This document shows, in pieces, positions 1 through 10,801 of a stretch of 64,000 nt of DNA (position 1 is the first letter of the stretch; every line of letters starts with the position of its first letter). The position numbers were made by a program, and so were the translations under genes. Source of the stretch: Streptomyces nojiriensis (lineage in GTDB: Bacteria > Actinomycetota > Actinomycetes > Streptomycetales > Streptomycetaceae); contig NZ_CP071139.1 of assembly GCF_017639205.1 (NCBI RefSeq), positions 2,480,001 to 2,544,000 of the forward strand, read 5' to 3'. The notes beneath the pieces are model-generated. The model was not told where the DNA came from and did not search any database. It worked only from the letters and a program-made list of their open reading frames with translations.

Positions 1-171
1 GATCTCGGCGAGTTCGGCTCCTGGCGGGAGAGCGAGCGGCTGGTGGCGAACGTGCACCGGGCGTACGCGGAACTGGACGGCCGGCCGGAGGGCGCGCCGC
101 TGGACATCCTGGCGGTCCTGACGGACATGACCGTGATGAACGGCGGAACACCGATCCTCTGCCACGCCTGA
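1..171 (+). CDS. 3' end of an unidentified protein
   Basis: Frame 1 is open from the first base to the TGA at 169-171 and gives 56 residues ending in ILCHA. The composition (many Leu, Ala, Glu; GC-rich third positions) matches Streptomyces coding sequence, so this is most likely the C-terminus of a gene starting upstream of the window. The segment has no motif that I recognise, so no function is proposed. The next gene starts about 140 bases later behind its own operator-like palindrome, so it is probably not in the same transcript. Confidence 0.6.
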   Translation, partial: DLGEFGSWRESERLVANVHRAYAELDGRPEGAPLDILAVLTDMTVMNGGTPILCHA

Positions 172-224
172 CAACACCGGATATCGCCGGGCGGAGAGTT
201 TTCTTTCCGCCCGGCCCCTGGACG

Positions 225-245
225 ACATACCGACTGGTCGGCATG
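225..245. promoter_or_regulatory. TetR-type operator before the kinase/ACAD operon
   Basis: The 18-mer ATACCGACTGGTCGGCAT at 227-244 is an almost perfect inverted repeat (CCGAC-TG-GTCGG core). The 13-base stretch ACATACCGACYGGT recurs, inverted, at 7307-7324 in front of the SDR/ligase/TetR operon. Inference: this is the operator of the TetR encoded at 4035-4640. Confidence 0.55.
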
Positions 246-313
246 ATGGCTCGCGACGGTGCTCCGACGCACCGCCGCTCTTCCCCTCGTCGACTCGCAC
301 GGAGGTGCGCACC

Positions 314-1372
314 ATGACCTCAGCCCCGGCCGACCCGCGCGGCCTGGACCTGGAGCGGCTGCGCGGTCATCTCGACCGGGCCCGGCCGGGACTCGTGGCC
401 GGAGCGCTGCGCGGCCGGCTCATCGAGGGCGGCCGGTCGAATCTCACGTACGAGATCACCGACGGGACCGCCCGCTGGGTGGTCCGCCGGCCGCCACTGG
501 GCCACGTCCTGGCCACCGCGCACGACATGCGGCGCGAGCACCGGGTCATCGAGGCGCTGCACGGCACGGCCGTGCCGGTGCCCGAGCCGCTGCTCCTGTG
601 CGAGGACGAGGCCGTGCTCGGGGCGCCGTTCTACGTCATGGAGTTCGTGGACGGGGTGCCGTACCGGACGGCCGAGCAGCTCGCGGCGATCGGCCCGGAG
701 CGGACCCGGCGGGCGGTACTGGGCCTGGTGGACACCCTGGTCGACCTGCACGCGGTGGACCCGGTAGCGGTGGGCCTGGGCGACTTCGGCCGGCCCGAGG
801 GATTCCTGGACCGGCAGCTGCGCCGCTGGGGCAAGCAGCTCGCGGCCTCCCGGGGCCGGGAGCTCGCGGGGATCGACGAGCTGCACGGCGCGCTGGGCCG
901 GAGGCTGCCCGTCTCCCCCGCCCCGACCGTGGTGCACGGCGACTTCCGGCTCGACAACGTCCTCATCGGCGGAACCCCGTCCGGCACCGACACCGTCCGG
1001 GCGGTGCTGGACTGGGAGATGTCCACGCTCGGGGATCCGCTGACCGACCTCGGGCTGCTGGTGATGTACAGCTCGGACCTGGGCCTGACCGGATCGCCGG
1101 TCAGTACGACGAGCGGGGCGCCGGGCCATCCGACGCCGGCCGAGCTCGTCGAGCGGTACGCCGCCCGCTCGGGGCGGGACACCGGGGCGATCGCCTGGTA
1201 CACGGCCTTCGCCTGGTTCAAGCTCGCCGTGATCCTCGAGGGCATCCACTACCGCTACACGCTGGGACAGACCGTCGGGGCGGGCTTCGACCGGATCGGC
1301 GAGCTGGTCCCGGTCTTCATCGAGCACGGACTGACCACGCTCCAGGACCGCCAGGACCGCCAGGAAGGCTGA
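314..1372 (+). CDS. APH-family phosphotransferase, ACAD11-type kinase
   Basis: 352-residue protein of the aminoglycoside phosphotransferase/choline-kinase fold. The catalytic loop reads VVHGDFRLDN (about residues 206-215) and the Mg-binding motif DWEMSTLGDP (about 231-240) follows, as in the N-terminal kinase half of ACAD10/ACAD11. I chose ATG 314 because GGAGGT sits at 301-306; the in-frame GTG at 305 would overlap that site. An acyl-CoA dehydrogenase gene follows after 11 bases. In mammals kinase and dehydrogenase are fused, and the pair phosphorylates 4-hydroxyacyl-CoA and then eliminates phosphate; the Pseudomonas LvaA kinase works similarly. A role on a hydroxyacyl-CoA is therefore a reasonable inference, and antibiotic resistance is not. 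Confidence 0.85.
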   Translation: MTSAPADPRGLDLERLRGHLDRARPGLVAGALRGRLIEGGRSNLTYEITDGTARWVVRRPPLGHVLATAHDMRREHRVIEALHGTAVPVPEPLLLCEDEAVLGAPFYVMEFVDGVPYRTAEQLAAIGPERTRRAVLGLVDTLVDLHAVDPVAVGLGDFGRPEGFLDRQLRRWGKQLAASRGRELAGIDELHGALGRRLPVSPAPTVVHGDFRLDNVLIGGTPSGTDTVRAVLDWEMSTLGDPLTDLGLLVMYSSDLGLTGSPVSTTSGAPGHPTPAELVERYAARSGRDTGAIAWYTAFAWFKLAVILEGIHYRYTLGQTVGAGFDRIGELVPVFIEHGLTTLQDRQDRQEG

Positions 1373-1383
1373 GGAACCCACCC

Positions 1384-2610
<1,227 letters not shown>

Positions 2611-2799
2611 ACGTGTGGGAATCGTGCGGGAGTTCGCGTGAACTCGTGTGCGAGATGAAGGCGGTGCGGGGGACCCTTTAAGAAACCTTGTTGAACAACC
2701 CCGTAACCCCAAGGCGTTCTTGATTTGCGCCTGTCAATCGGAACAGGGTTCTCCAGAAGGTCTGACGCCCCCAACGTCAACACGAGGAGAACCCTCCAG

Positions 2800-3999
<1,200 letters not shown>

Positions 4000-4022
4000 T
4001 GGTGGCTGCCTAGCGTCCCGAC

Positions 4023-4034
4023 GCCCCGAGGGGC
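4023..4034. terminator. short hairpin between convergent genes
   Basis: GCCCCGAGGGGC can form a 5-bp GC stem in the 35 bases between the convergent protease and TetR genes. It has no T-run; this is usual for Streptomyces but makes the call weak. Confidence 0.3.
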
Positions 4035-4640
4035 CTATGGGCGCAGCGCGCGCAGCAGCAGGTCGGCGAGGTGATCGGCGACCTGCTGCGGCGTGAGCGG
4101 GCCGTCCGCGCGGTACCAGGTGGACAGGTGGTGGACGGAGCCGAAGTGGTAGTCCACCACCAGGTCGGCGGGGGTGGCGCTGGAGAACACGCCCGTGCGC
4201 TGGCCCTCCTCGACCAGCGCCCGGAAGCGCTCGTGGTAGCGCCGGCGCTCCGCCCTCACCTGCTTGGACTTCTCCGGGCTGAGCTGGTGCATCGACCGGA
4301 AGAAGATCATCGCGTCGTCGAGGTTCTCGATGGTCGTGACGACCACGTCGGCGGCCGCGGTGCGCAGCCGCTCCTCGACGGGCGCGTCGGAATCGGCCAC
4401 CGCGTCCAGGCGCTGCTGCTGGAGCCGCAGCATCCGCGCGTACACCTCGTGCAGCAGGTCGTCCTTGGATCCGAAGTAGTGGTAGAGCGCGCCCTTCGTG
4501 ACACCGGCCGCCTCGACGATCTCCTGGACCGAGGTGCGGTCGTAGCCGCGCTCGGCGAACAGCCGGGTGGCGACGGCCAGCAGCCGCTGCGGTACCGGGG
4601 CCTCGTGCGTGCCTGCGGGTTCCGTGGTCCGTGCCGCCAT
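4035..4640 (-). CDS. TetR/AcrR-family regulator of the acyl-CoA regulon
   Basis: 201 residues. The N-terminal helix-turn-helix reads VQEIVEAAGVTKGALYHYFGSKDDLL (shown in part), which is textbook TetR. The C-terminal ligand domain carries AEGVYARMLRLQQQRLDAV-like helices of the FadR/KstR2-type acyl-CoA-sensing group. It is the last gene of the SDR - acyl-CoA ligase - TetR operon, 68 bases behind the ligase. Inference: it represses this operon and the kinase/ACAD operon through the shared palindromes at 225-245 and 7307-7324, with an acyl-CoA made by the pathway as inducer. Confidence 0.88.
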   Translation of the reverse strand: MAARTTEPAGTHEAPVPQRLLAVATRLFAERGYDRTSVQEIVEAAGVTKGALYHYFGSKDDLLHEVYARMLRLQQQRLDAVADSDAPVEERLRTAAADVVVTTIENLDDAMIFFRSMHQLSPEKSKQVRAERRRYHERFRALVEEGQRTGVFSSATPADLVVDYHFGSVHHLSTWYRADGPLTPQQVADHLADLLLRALRP

Positions 4641-4708
4641 GGCGCTGACCTTCCCTTCCTCGTTCCTGCCTGGTCACTGCGACCAGCTGTACGACCGTCC
4701 GACTGTTT

Positions 4709-6514
4709 TCAGCCGCGATCGCGCAGTTCCCGTCGCAGGATCTTGCCACTGGTCGTCTTCGGAAGGACAGGCAGGATCTCGACCTGGCGCGGGTATTTGT
4801 ACGCGGCGATGCGCTCGGCGCAGTAGGCGGCGAGCTCCGCCGGCTCCACCGAGGTGCCGGGACGCAGGCTCACGTACGCCTTCACGCTCTCCCCGCGGTA
4901 CGCGTCGGGGACGCCGACGACGGCGGCCTCGCGGACGGCGGGGTGGGTGTAGAGCACGTCCTCGACCTCCCTCGGCCAGACCTTGAAGCCGGAGGCGTTG
5001 ATCATGTCCTTCTTGCGGTCGACGACGTAGAGCCAGCCGTCGGGGTCCATGAAACCGACGTCGCCGGTGCGCAGCTCGCCGTCCGGGAAGGCCTGGGCGG
5101 ACTCCGCCGGCAGTCCCCAGTAGCCGGGCACGACCTGCGGGCCGCGGACGGCGATCTCGCCGGTCTCGCCGAAGGGGACCTCGGCGCCCTGCTCGTCGAG
5201 GATGCGGACCACGGTGTCGGCGCCCGGAAGGCCCACGGAGAGGGTCCCGGAGGCGGGGTCCACGGGGGCTTCGAGGTGCACGGGCACGCTGGCGCACGGG
5301 GCGGTGCACTCGGTGAGGCCGTAGCCGTTGCGGAGGTAGAAGCCGAAGGCGGTGCGCAGGCGCTCGACGAGCGCGGGCGGGAGCGGGGCGCCCCCGGAGG
5401 AGATCACCCGGAACGAGGCGAAGTGGTCCGGGGTGGCCTCGGGGTGGGCGGCGAGGGCCATGAAGGCGGTGGCCGGGCCGACGGTGTAGGCGGGGCGGTG
5501 TTCGAGGAAGGCGTCGAGGACGGCGCCGGCGTCGAAGCGGTGGGTGAGGACCAGGGTGCCCGCGTTGGCCAGGCAGGCGGCGAGCTCGCAGACCATGCCG
5601 GTGATGTGGAAGAGGGGCGCGAGGGCGAAGTAGGTGGCGCCTTCGGGGAGGGGGTGGGAGGTCACCTGCCGGACGGCGTTGTAGGTGAGGGCGCCGTGCG
5701 GGTTCATCGCGCCCTTGGGGGTGCCGCTGGTACCGGAGGTGTAGCTGATCAGGGCGGTGTCGGCGGCGGTGAGGTACGGGTCCTCCGGCGCGGGCCGCCC
5801 GCCGCGGGCCACGGTGAGGAGGTCTGCGGCGGTGGGATCGGCGGTGTCCGGGGCGGCCGGATGCTGCCGGCCGGGCACCGCGTCCGGCGCGTCCGCCTGG
5901 GCGGGCACGAACGGCCGGGCGGGGGCCGCGGCCCGGTCCGGCGCCGGGCCCGCCGGGCCGACCGGGCCCGCCGGGCCGAAGACGCGCGGGTCGTCGCGGG
6001 TCTGGAAGTCCCGGTCCGATGCGGTCAGCACGGTCCGTACGGCGCTGTCCCGCGCGGCCTCGCCCACGTACGCCGTCCACGCACCGCCGTCGCAGACGAG
6101 CGCGGCGGCCCCGGAGTCGCGGAGGATGTGCCCGACCTCGCCGGATTTGTACATGGGGTTGAGCGGGACGACGACGGCCCCGGCCTTCCATGCCGCGAGG
6201 ACGGCGAGCACGAAGTGCGGGGTGTTCTGCAGCATGACGGCGACCCGGTCCCCGCGCCGGATGCCGCGCGCCGCGAGGTGGCCGGCGACGGAGTCGGAGA
6301 GCTCGTCGGCCTCCGCGTACCCGATCCGGCCGTCGAAGTAGGCCAGGGCGGTGCGTCCGGGGGCCCGGGCGACCGCCTCGCGGAAGGCGTGCAGCACGGT
6401 GGGCGGCGGTGCGACGGGCTCGCGCTGGACCGCGGCGAGCAGCCCGAGCCACGGCTTGGCGGCGTACCGGGAGGCGCCGGCGGCGGAATGGGCGGGGATC
6501 ACCGGGTCTCCCAT
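4709..6514 (-). CDS. acyl-CoA synthetase (AMP-forming)
   Basis: 601-residue adenylate-forming enzyme. The P-loop motif YTSGTSGTPKG lies near residue 255-265, NGYGLTE follows, then GELRTGDVGFMDPDG and the C-terminal hinge with KDMINASGFKVWP and the catalytic Lys in PKTTSGKILRREL. It activates a fatty or hydroxy acid to its CoA thioester. It carries an unusual insert rich in Pro, Ala and Gly (about residues 175-245) before the P-loop, so it is longer than typical family members. ATG 6514 lies 16 bases inside the end of the upstream SDR gene, which indicates translational coupling. Confidence 0.9.
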   Translation of the reverse strand: MGDPVIPAHSAAGASRYAAKPWLGLLAAVQREPVAPPPTVLHAFREAVARAPGRTALAYFDGRIGYAEADELSDSVAGHLAARGIRRGDRVAVMLQNTPHFVLAVLAAWKAGAVVVPLNPMYKSGEVGHILRDSGAAALVCDGGAWTAYVGEAARDSAVRTVLTASDRDFQTRDDPRVFGPAGPVGPAGPAPDRAAAPARPFVPAQADAPDAVPGRQHPAAPDTADPTAADLLTVARGGRPAPEDPYLTAADTALISYTSGTSGTPKGAMNPHGALTYNAVRQVTSHPLPEGATYFALAPLFHITGMVCELAACLANAGTLVLTHRFDAGAVLDAFLEHRPAYTVGPATAFMALAAHPEATPDHFASFRVISSGGAPLPPALVERLRTAFGFYLRNGYGLTECTAPCASVPVHLEAPVDPASGTLSVGLPGADTVVRILDEQGAEVPFGETGEIAVRGPQVVPGYWGLPAESAQAFPDGELRTGDVGFMDPDGWLYVVDRKKDMINASGFKVWPREVEDVLYTHPAVREAAVVGVPDAYRGESVKAYVSLRPGTSVEPAELAAYCAERIAAYKYPRQVEILPVLPKTTSGKILRRELRDRG

Positions 6515-7263
6515 TTCTGCTGGAGGTGGTTCATGCCGCTCAGCCAGCGGTCCGGCTCGGTGGCGCGGGCGGCGTAGAAGTCGGCGACCTCGGGGTGCGG
6601 GAGGATCAAGAACCGGCCCTTCTCCATGCCGTCGAACAGTGCGTCCACGACCGCTTCCGGCTCGATCGCGGTCGGCGCGAGCACGAGTTCGCCCGCCGAG
6701 CCCGCGGCGGTCAGCATGTCGGTGCGCACCCCTTGCGGGCAGATGGCGTGGACCTGGACCCCGCGGTGGCGGTAGGTCAGCGAGAGCCATTCGGCGAAGG
6801 CGAGCGCACCGTGCTTGGTGACACTGTACGGGGCCGCTCCGATCATGGTCAGGAGCCCGGCGGCCGAGACGGTGGACACGAAGCGGCCGCTCTCCCGCTC
6901 CAGCCAGTCCGGCAGCAGCAGTCTGGCGGCGCGGACGTGGGCCATGACGTTGGTGTCCCAGGCCGCCTCCCAGACGGCTTCGTCGGCGAAGGCGTCGCCG
7001 CCCGAGGCGAGCCCGGCGTTGGCGCAGTAGACGTCGACCGTGCCGCCGAGGGCCTCGCGGGCCTCGGCCACGATCGCCGAGGCGTCGCCCGGCACCGGGA
7101 TCGCCCGGGCTCCGATCGCGGCCGCGACCGAGGCGGCCTTGGCCGGATCGAGGTCGTTGACCACCACCGTGGCACCCTCGGCCGCGAAGCGGTGCGCGAG
7201 GGCGGCGCCGATGCCGCCGCCCGCGCCGGTGACGACGACTCGCTGGTCCTGGTACGCGCTCAC
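6499..7263 (-). CDS. short-chain dehydrogenase/reductase
   Basis: 254 residues. The Rossmann motif TGAGGGIGAA lies near residue 11, the NAG motif reads YCANAG, and the catalytic residues are Ser in STVSAAG and Tyr/Lys in YSVTKHG. This is a classical SDR, probably NAD(H)-dependent judging from NDLD at the end of beta-2. The start is GTG 7263. It is the first gene of the SDR - ligase - TetR operon, with the shared palindrome 44 bases upstream. Inference: it oxidises or reduces a hydroxyacyl intermediate in the same pathway as the kinase/ACAD pair. Confidence 0.9.
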   Translation of the reverse strand: MSAYQDQRVVVTGAGGGIGAALAHRFAAEGATVVVNDLDPAKAASVAAAIGARAIPVPGDASAIVAEAREALGGTVDVYCANAGLASGGDAFADEAVWEAAWDTNVMAHVRAARLLLPDWLERESGRFVSTVSAAGLLTMIGAAPYSVTKHGALAFAEWLSLTYRHRGVQVHAICPQGVRTDMLTAAGSAGELVLAPTAIEPEAVVDALFDGMEKGRFLILPHPEVADFYAARATEPDRWLSGMNHLQQKWETR

Positions 7264-7306
7264 GGGGTCCACCTCTCGTGCGGCCGGATGCCGGATTCGC
7301 GGGCAG

Positions 7307-7324
7307 ACTAACCGGTCGGTATGT
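7307..7324. promoter_or_regulatory. TetR-type operator before the SDR/ligase/TetR operon
   Basis: Read on the minus strand this is ACATACCGACCGGTTAGT. It shares ACATACCGACYGGT with the site at 225-245 and contains the palindromic core ACCGGT. It also lies 36-53 bases before the NamZ gene on the plus strand, so it may affect that gene too. Confidence 0.55.
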
Positions 7325-7359
7325 CGGTGGGAAAGGGGCACGACCCCTAGCGTGGCCGG

Positions 7360-8664
7360 ATGACGCTGTCGCGACGCGGGGTGCTGGGGCTGGCGGGGGC
7401 CATCGGATCGGCGGGCGCCCTGGGAGCGGGGCCACGCGAATCCGCCGGGGCGACCGGGGCCGCCGGGGCCACGGCGCCGGTCGGGGCCACGGCGCCGGTC
7501 GGGGCGGCGGTCGGCCGGGTGCGTACCGGATTCGAGCGGCTCGCCGCCGACGGGTACGCCGCGCTGGCCGGGCAGAAGGTCGGGGTGGTCACCAACCCCA
7601 CCGGGATCACCGCCGACGCCCGGCACCTGGTCGACGTACTGCACGCGGACGAGCGGGTCGACCTGGTGGCGGTGTTCGGCCCCGAGCACGGCTTCCGCGG
7701 CACGGCTCAGGCGGGCGGCTCGGAAGGGGCCTCCCGGGATCCGGCGACCGGGCTGCCGGTGTACGACACGTACGACAAGAGCGGGCAGAAGCTCGCGGAC
7801 GTGTTCACGGCGGCCGGGATCGACACCGTCGTCTTCGACATCCAGGACGTCGGGGCGCGCTTCTACACCTACATCTGGACCCTCTACGACTGCATGCGCG
7901 CGGCCGCGCTCGCCGGCAAGGCGGTGGTGGTGCTGGACCGGCCCAACCCGGTGGGCGGCCGGCGGGCCGCGGGGCCCGTGCTGGAGCGGCCGTACGCGAG
8001 CTTCGTCGGCCGGGAGCCGATCGCCCTGGCGCACGGGATGACGGCGGCCGAACTGGCCCGGCTCTTCAACGGCGAGTTCCTGACGGACCGCCCGGTCGGG
8101 CTGCGGACGGTGCCGATGTCCGGGTGGCGGCGGGAGTCGTTCTTCGGGGAGACCGGGCTGCCCTGGGTGCCGCCGAGCCCGAACATGCCGACCCCGGACA
8201 CGGCCCTCGCGTACGCCGGTACGTGCCTGTTCGAGGGGACGAACCTCTCCGAGGGCCGCGGGACGACCACGCCCTTCGAGGTGGTCGGTGCGGAGGGGCT
8301 CGACCGGCGGTGGGCGGAGGCGGCGAACGCGCTGGGGCTGCCCGGGGTGTGGTTCCGGGAGGCGTACTTCACACCGACCTTCTCCAAGCACGTGGGGAAG
8401 GTGTGCGGCGGGGTCCGGCTGATCGTGCACGACCGGGAGGCCTTCGACCCGGTACGGGCCGGGATCGGACTGCTGATCACGGCGCGGCGGGTGTGGAGCG
8501 GCTTCGGCTGGCGCGCGGACCACTGGATCGACCGGCTGACCGGCTCGGACCGGGTGCGGACGCTGGTGGACGCCGGGGCGGACGTGGACGAGGTCGCGGG
8601 TGACTGGGCGGCGGGGCTGGCGCGCTTCGGGGCGGTGCGCGAGGAGTACCTGCTGTACCCGTGA
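7360..8664 (+). CDS. NamZ-type exo-beta-N-acetylmuramidase (DUF1343), exported
   Basis: 434 residues. The N-terminus MTLSRRGVLGLAGAIG is a twin-arginine-like export signal. It is followed by a low-complexity linker with an exact 18-base tandem duplication encoding GATAPV twice (about 7468-7503). The DUF1343 domain shows GVVTNPTGIT, FGPEHGFRG and DIQDVGARFYTY, with CFLFEGT-type sequence (ACLFEGTNLSEGRGT region) in the second half. NamZ enzymes remove MurNAc from the non-reducing end of peptidoglycan fragments, so wall recycling outside the membrane is the likely role. A minus-strand operon starts 96 bases upstream. Confidence 0.87.
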   Translation: MTLSRRGVLGLAGAIGSAGALGAGPRESAGATGAAGATAPVGATAPVGAAVGRVRTGFERLAADGYAALAGQKVGVVTNPTGITADARHLVDVLHADERVDLVAVFGPEHGFRGTAQAGGSEGASRDPATGLPVYDTYDKSGQKLADVFTAAGIDTVVFDIQDVGARFYTYIWTLYDCMRAAALAGKAVVVLDRPNPVGGRRAAGPVLERPYASFVGREPIALAHGMTAAELARLFNGEFLTDRPVGLRTVPMSGWRRESFFGETGLPWVPPSPNMPTPDTALAYAGTCLFEGTNLSEGRGTTTPFEVVGAEGLDRRWAEAANALGLPGVWFREAYFTPTFSKHVGKVCGGVRLIVHDREAFDPVRAGIGLLITARRVWSGFGWRADHWIDRLTGSDRVRTLVDAGADVDEVAGDWAAGLARFGAVREEYLLYP

Positions 8665-8732
8665 TCCGACCGCGTCGGGGGGCTGGCCGGGCGGGCCCCG
8701 CAGCAGGATGCTGACTGCAGCGGAGGCACGGC

Positions 8733-10106
8733 GTGAAGGGGGACGTCATGGCGGACGTGGGTGGCGGGTTCGGGATCGGGATCGGGGCCGGGATAGGGGC
8801 CGGGATCGGGGCCGGGATCGGGGTCCGGCCGTACGCGGAGCTGACCTTCGACTCCGAAGGGGACGTGGACCGGGTCACGCAGGGGACGGTGTCCCGGATG
8901 GAGGCGACCGACCTGCTGGTCTTCGCGCACGGCTGGAACAGCGACCGGTCCACGGCGACGCGGCTCTACGACCGGTTCTTCGCGCCCTTCCAGGAACTGG
9001 TGGGATCGGGGGTGCGCCTGGGGTACGTGGGTGTCGTATGGCCCGCGATGCAGTTCTCCGACGAGCCGATACCGGACTTCGAGGCGCCGGGCGTCCTCGC
9101 GGAACCGGGCTCCGGCAGCGCGCTGGACCCGCTCACCCGCCGGGCGCTCGGCGAGTTCTGGCCGGAACGGCGGGCGGAGCTGGACCGGGTGGCGGAACTG
9201 CTCGAGGAGCGGCCGGACTCGGCGGCCGCCTTCATCGAGTTCGGCGCCCTGGTGCGCGAGTTGGCGGGGGTGGACGCGGTGCCCGCGGCGGTCGTGCCGT
9301 CGGTGCCCGCGATCTTCACGGAAGACGTGCTGGAGGTGTGCGGGGCCCTTTCCGTCGCCTTGGCGAGGGCGGGGGTGCCGGGCGCGGGAGACCCGGCGGG
9401 CGCGGCTGACCCTCACGGTCCGGGTCTCACCGTCGGCGGCGGGCTGCACGGTCTGTGGGACGGAGCCAAGGAACTGCTGCGCCAGGCGACGTACTACAAG
9501 ATGAAGAAGCGGGCGGGGGTGGTCGGCGAACGCGGCCTCGGCCCCGTGCTGGCCCAGCTGGCGGCCGCCCGCCCCGCCCTGCGGTTCCACCTGATCGGAC
9601 ACAGCTTCGGGGCGCGCGTCGTCTCCTTCTCCCTGCGCGCGGTACCGGACCGGGCCCGGTACGTGAAATCCGTGACCCTGCTCCAGGGGGCCTTCTCCCA
9701 CTACGCGTTCGCCGACCGGCTGCCGCACGACAAGGGCAACGGCGGCGCCCTGCGCGGGCTCCAGCGCCGGGTCGACGGACCGGTGGTCGCCTGCCATTCC
9801 CCGCATGACGCGGCCCTCAGGGTCTTCTACCCGCTGGCCTCCCGGATGGCGGGCGATTCGGCCGGGCTGCTGGGTTTCGACGAGCGGTGGGGCGCCATCG
9901 GGCACGACGGGGTCCAGGCCGTCCCGGGTGCGCCCCGGCTGAGCTTGGACACCGTGCTGCGCGAGGGGCTGCCCGCGGCCGGTTGCGTCAGTGTGGACGC
10001 GGGCTCCGTGGTGCGGCGCGGCGGCGCCCCGTCGGGGGCGCACAACGACATCTGCCACGAGGAACTGGCCCGGGTGGTGGTGACAGCGGGGCGCATGGGG
10101 CGCTGA
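8733..10106 (+). CDS. alpha/beta-hydrolase-fold protein with Gly/Ile repeat N-terminus
   Basis: 457 residues. LLVFAHGWNSD near residue 65 resembles an oxyanion-hole strand, and FHLIGHSFGARVV near residue 288 gives a GxSxG nucleophile elbow, so a hydrolase fold is likely. The substrate is unknown. Residues 11-29 are a GIGAGIGAG repeat from a 12-base tandem repeat at about 8775-8822. GTG 8733 has GGAGG 6 bases upstream; the in-frame ATG 8748 is an alternative. Related Streptomyces proteins are sometimes labelled serine/threonine kinase, but no kinase motif is visible here. Confidence 0.7.
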   Translation: MKGDVMADVGGGFGIGIGAGIGAGIGAGIGVRPYAELTFDSEGDVDRVTQGTVSRMEATDLLVFAHGWNSDRSTATRLYDRFFAPFQELVGSGVRLGYVGVVWPAMQFSDEPIPDFEAPGVLAEPGSGSALDPLTRRALGEFWPERRAELDRVAELLEERPDSAAAFIEFGALVRELAGVDAVPAAVVPSVPAIFTEDVLEVCGALSVALARAGVPGAGDPAGAADPHGPGLTVGGGLHGLWDGAKELLRQATYYKMKKRAGVVGERGLGPVLAQLAAARPALRFHLIGHSFGARVVSFSLRAVPDRARYVKSVTLLQGAFSHYAFADRLPHDKGNGGALRGLQRRVDGPVVACHSPHDAALRVFYPLASRMAGDSAGLLGFDERWGAIGHDGVQAVPGAPRLSLDTVLREGLPAAGCVSVDAGSVVRRGGAPSGAHNDICHEELARVVVTAGRMGR

Positions 10107-10201
10107 GTTCTGGCCATGTGCCACCCGCACGCCTCGTCCGCCCCCGCATGCGCCCGCCTTCGGCCGGGCATGTTGGGCACATCGGCGGAGGTGATGGTGT
10201 G

Positions 10202-10801
10202 ATGGCGGGATTCCGGAGTCTGGCCTACCAGGTGCGCGACGCGCGCAACGACCGGGCCTTGCGGCGCCATTCACTGCGCCGCTGCCTGGAGCGGTTCGCG
10301 CCCTACGGGCACCGGGCCACGTGGTGGCACCTGTGCGACCGGCACGGGATCGCCCCCGAGGACCGGGGGGCCGATCCGCTGCGGCTGGTCGCCGCCCTCG
10401 AGGAGCTGGAGGACGCGCGGGCGGTCTGGCTGGAGTACGAGCGGCAGTTCGCGGAACGGCGCCGGCGGGAGAAGCACCACGGGCTGCGCCGGCCGGAGTG
10501 GGCGTGGGGCGGGAGCGGGGACGCGGTGGTGCGGTGCGCGGATCCGGGGGTCCGGCCGGAGGGGGCGCTGGGCGAGGTGCTGCGCAGGCTGGTGCGGGCG
10601 CTGGAGTCGGGACCGGGCACGGCGTGTCCGGTGTGCGGGGACACCGAACTGCACTGGCCGGAGGTGGCTCCGGTCGGCCCCTGGGCGGGGGCGCTGGCCT
10701 GGGACGGGCCGGTGTGCGCGGGCTGCGGGATCGTGGTGCCCAGACCGGCCCTGGTGGACAGCCCGGCGCTGCTGGGCACCCCCTCGGCGGGCGCCGCGTG
10801 A
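10202..10801 (+). CDS. hypothetical protein with C-terminal zinc ribbon
   Basis: About 199 residues. The N-terminal two thirds is helical and Arg-rich (LRRHSLRRCLERFAPYG). The C-terminus has two CxxC knuckles, CPVCGDTELHW and CAGCGIVVP, spaced about 30 residues apart as in rubredoxin-type zinc ribbons. I do not recognise the family. GGAGG at 10187-10191 fits ATG 10202 (10-base spacing) or the in-frame GTG 10199 (7 bases). The downstream gene begins in the 4-base overlap GTGA at 10798-10801, so the two are probably co-translated. Confidence 0.7.
   Translation: MAGFRSLAYQVRDARNDRALRRHSLRRCLERFAPYGHRATWWHLCDRHGIAPEDRGADPLRLVAALEELEDARAVWLEYERQFAERRRREKHHGLRRPEWAWGGSGDAVVRCADPGVRPEGALGEVLRRLVRALESGPGTACPVCGDTELHWPEVAPVGPWAGALAWDGPVCAGCGIVVPRPALVDSPALLGTPSAGAA

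Noticed and set aside
259..1383. Open frame reading into the acyl-CoA dehydrogenase as one long protein
   Set aside because: It is in frame by chance in high-GC DNA; the APH kinase uses another frame across the same bases and the dehydrogenase has its own start at 1384 with the normal family N-terminus.
8733..10106. Protein labelled as Ser/Thr kinase in some related genomes
   Set aside because: No Gly-rich loop, HRD or DFG motif is present; GHSFG and the HGW segment fit an alpha/beta hydrolase instead.
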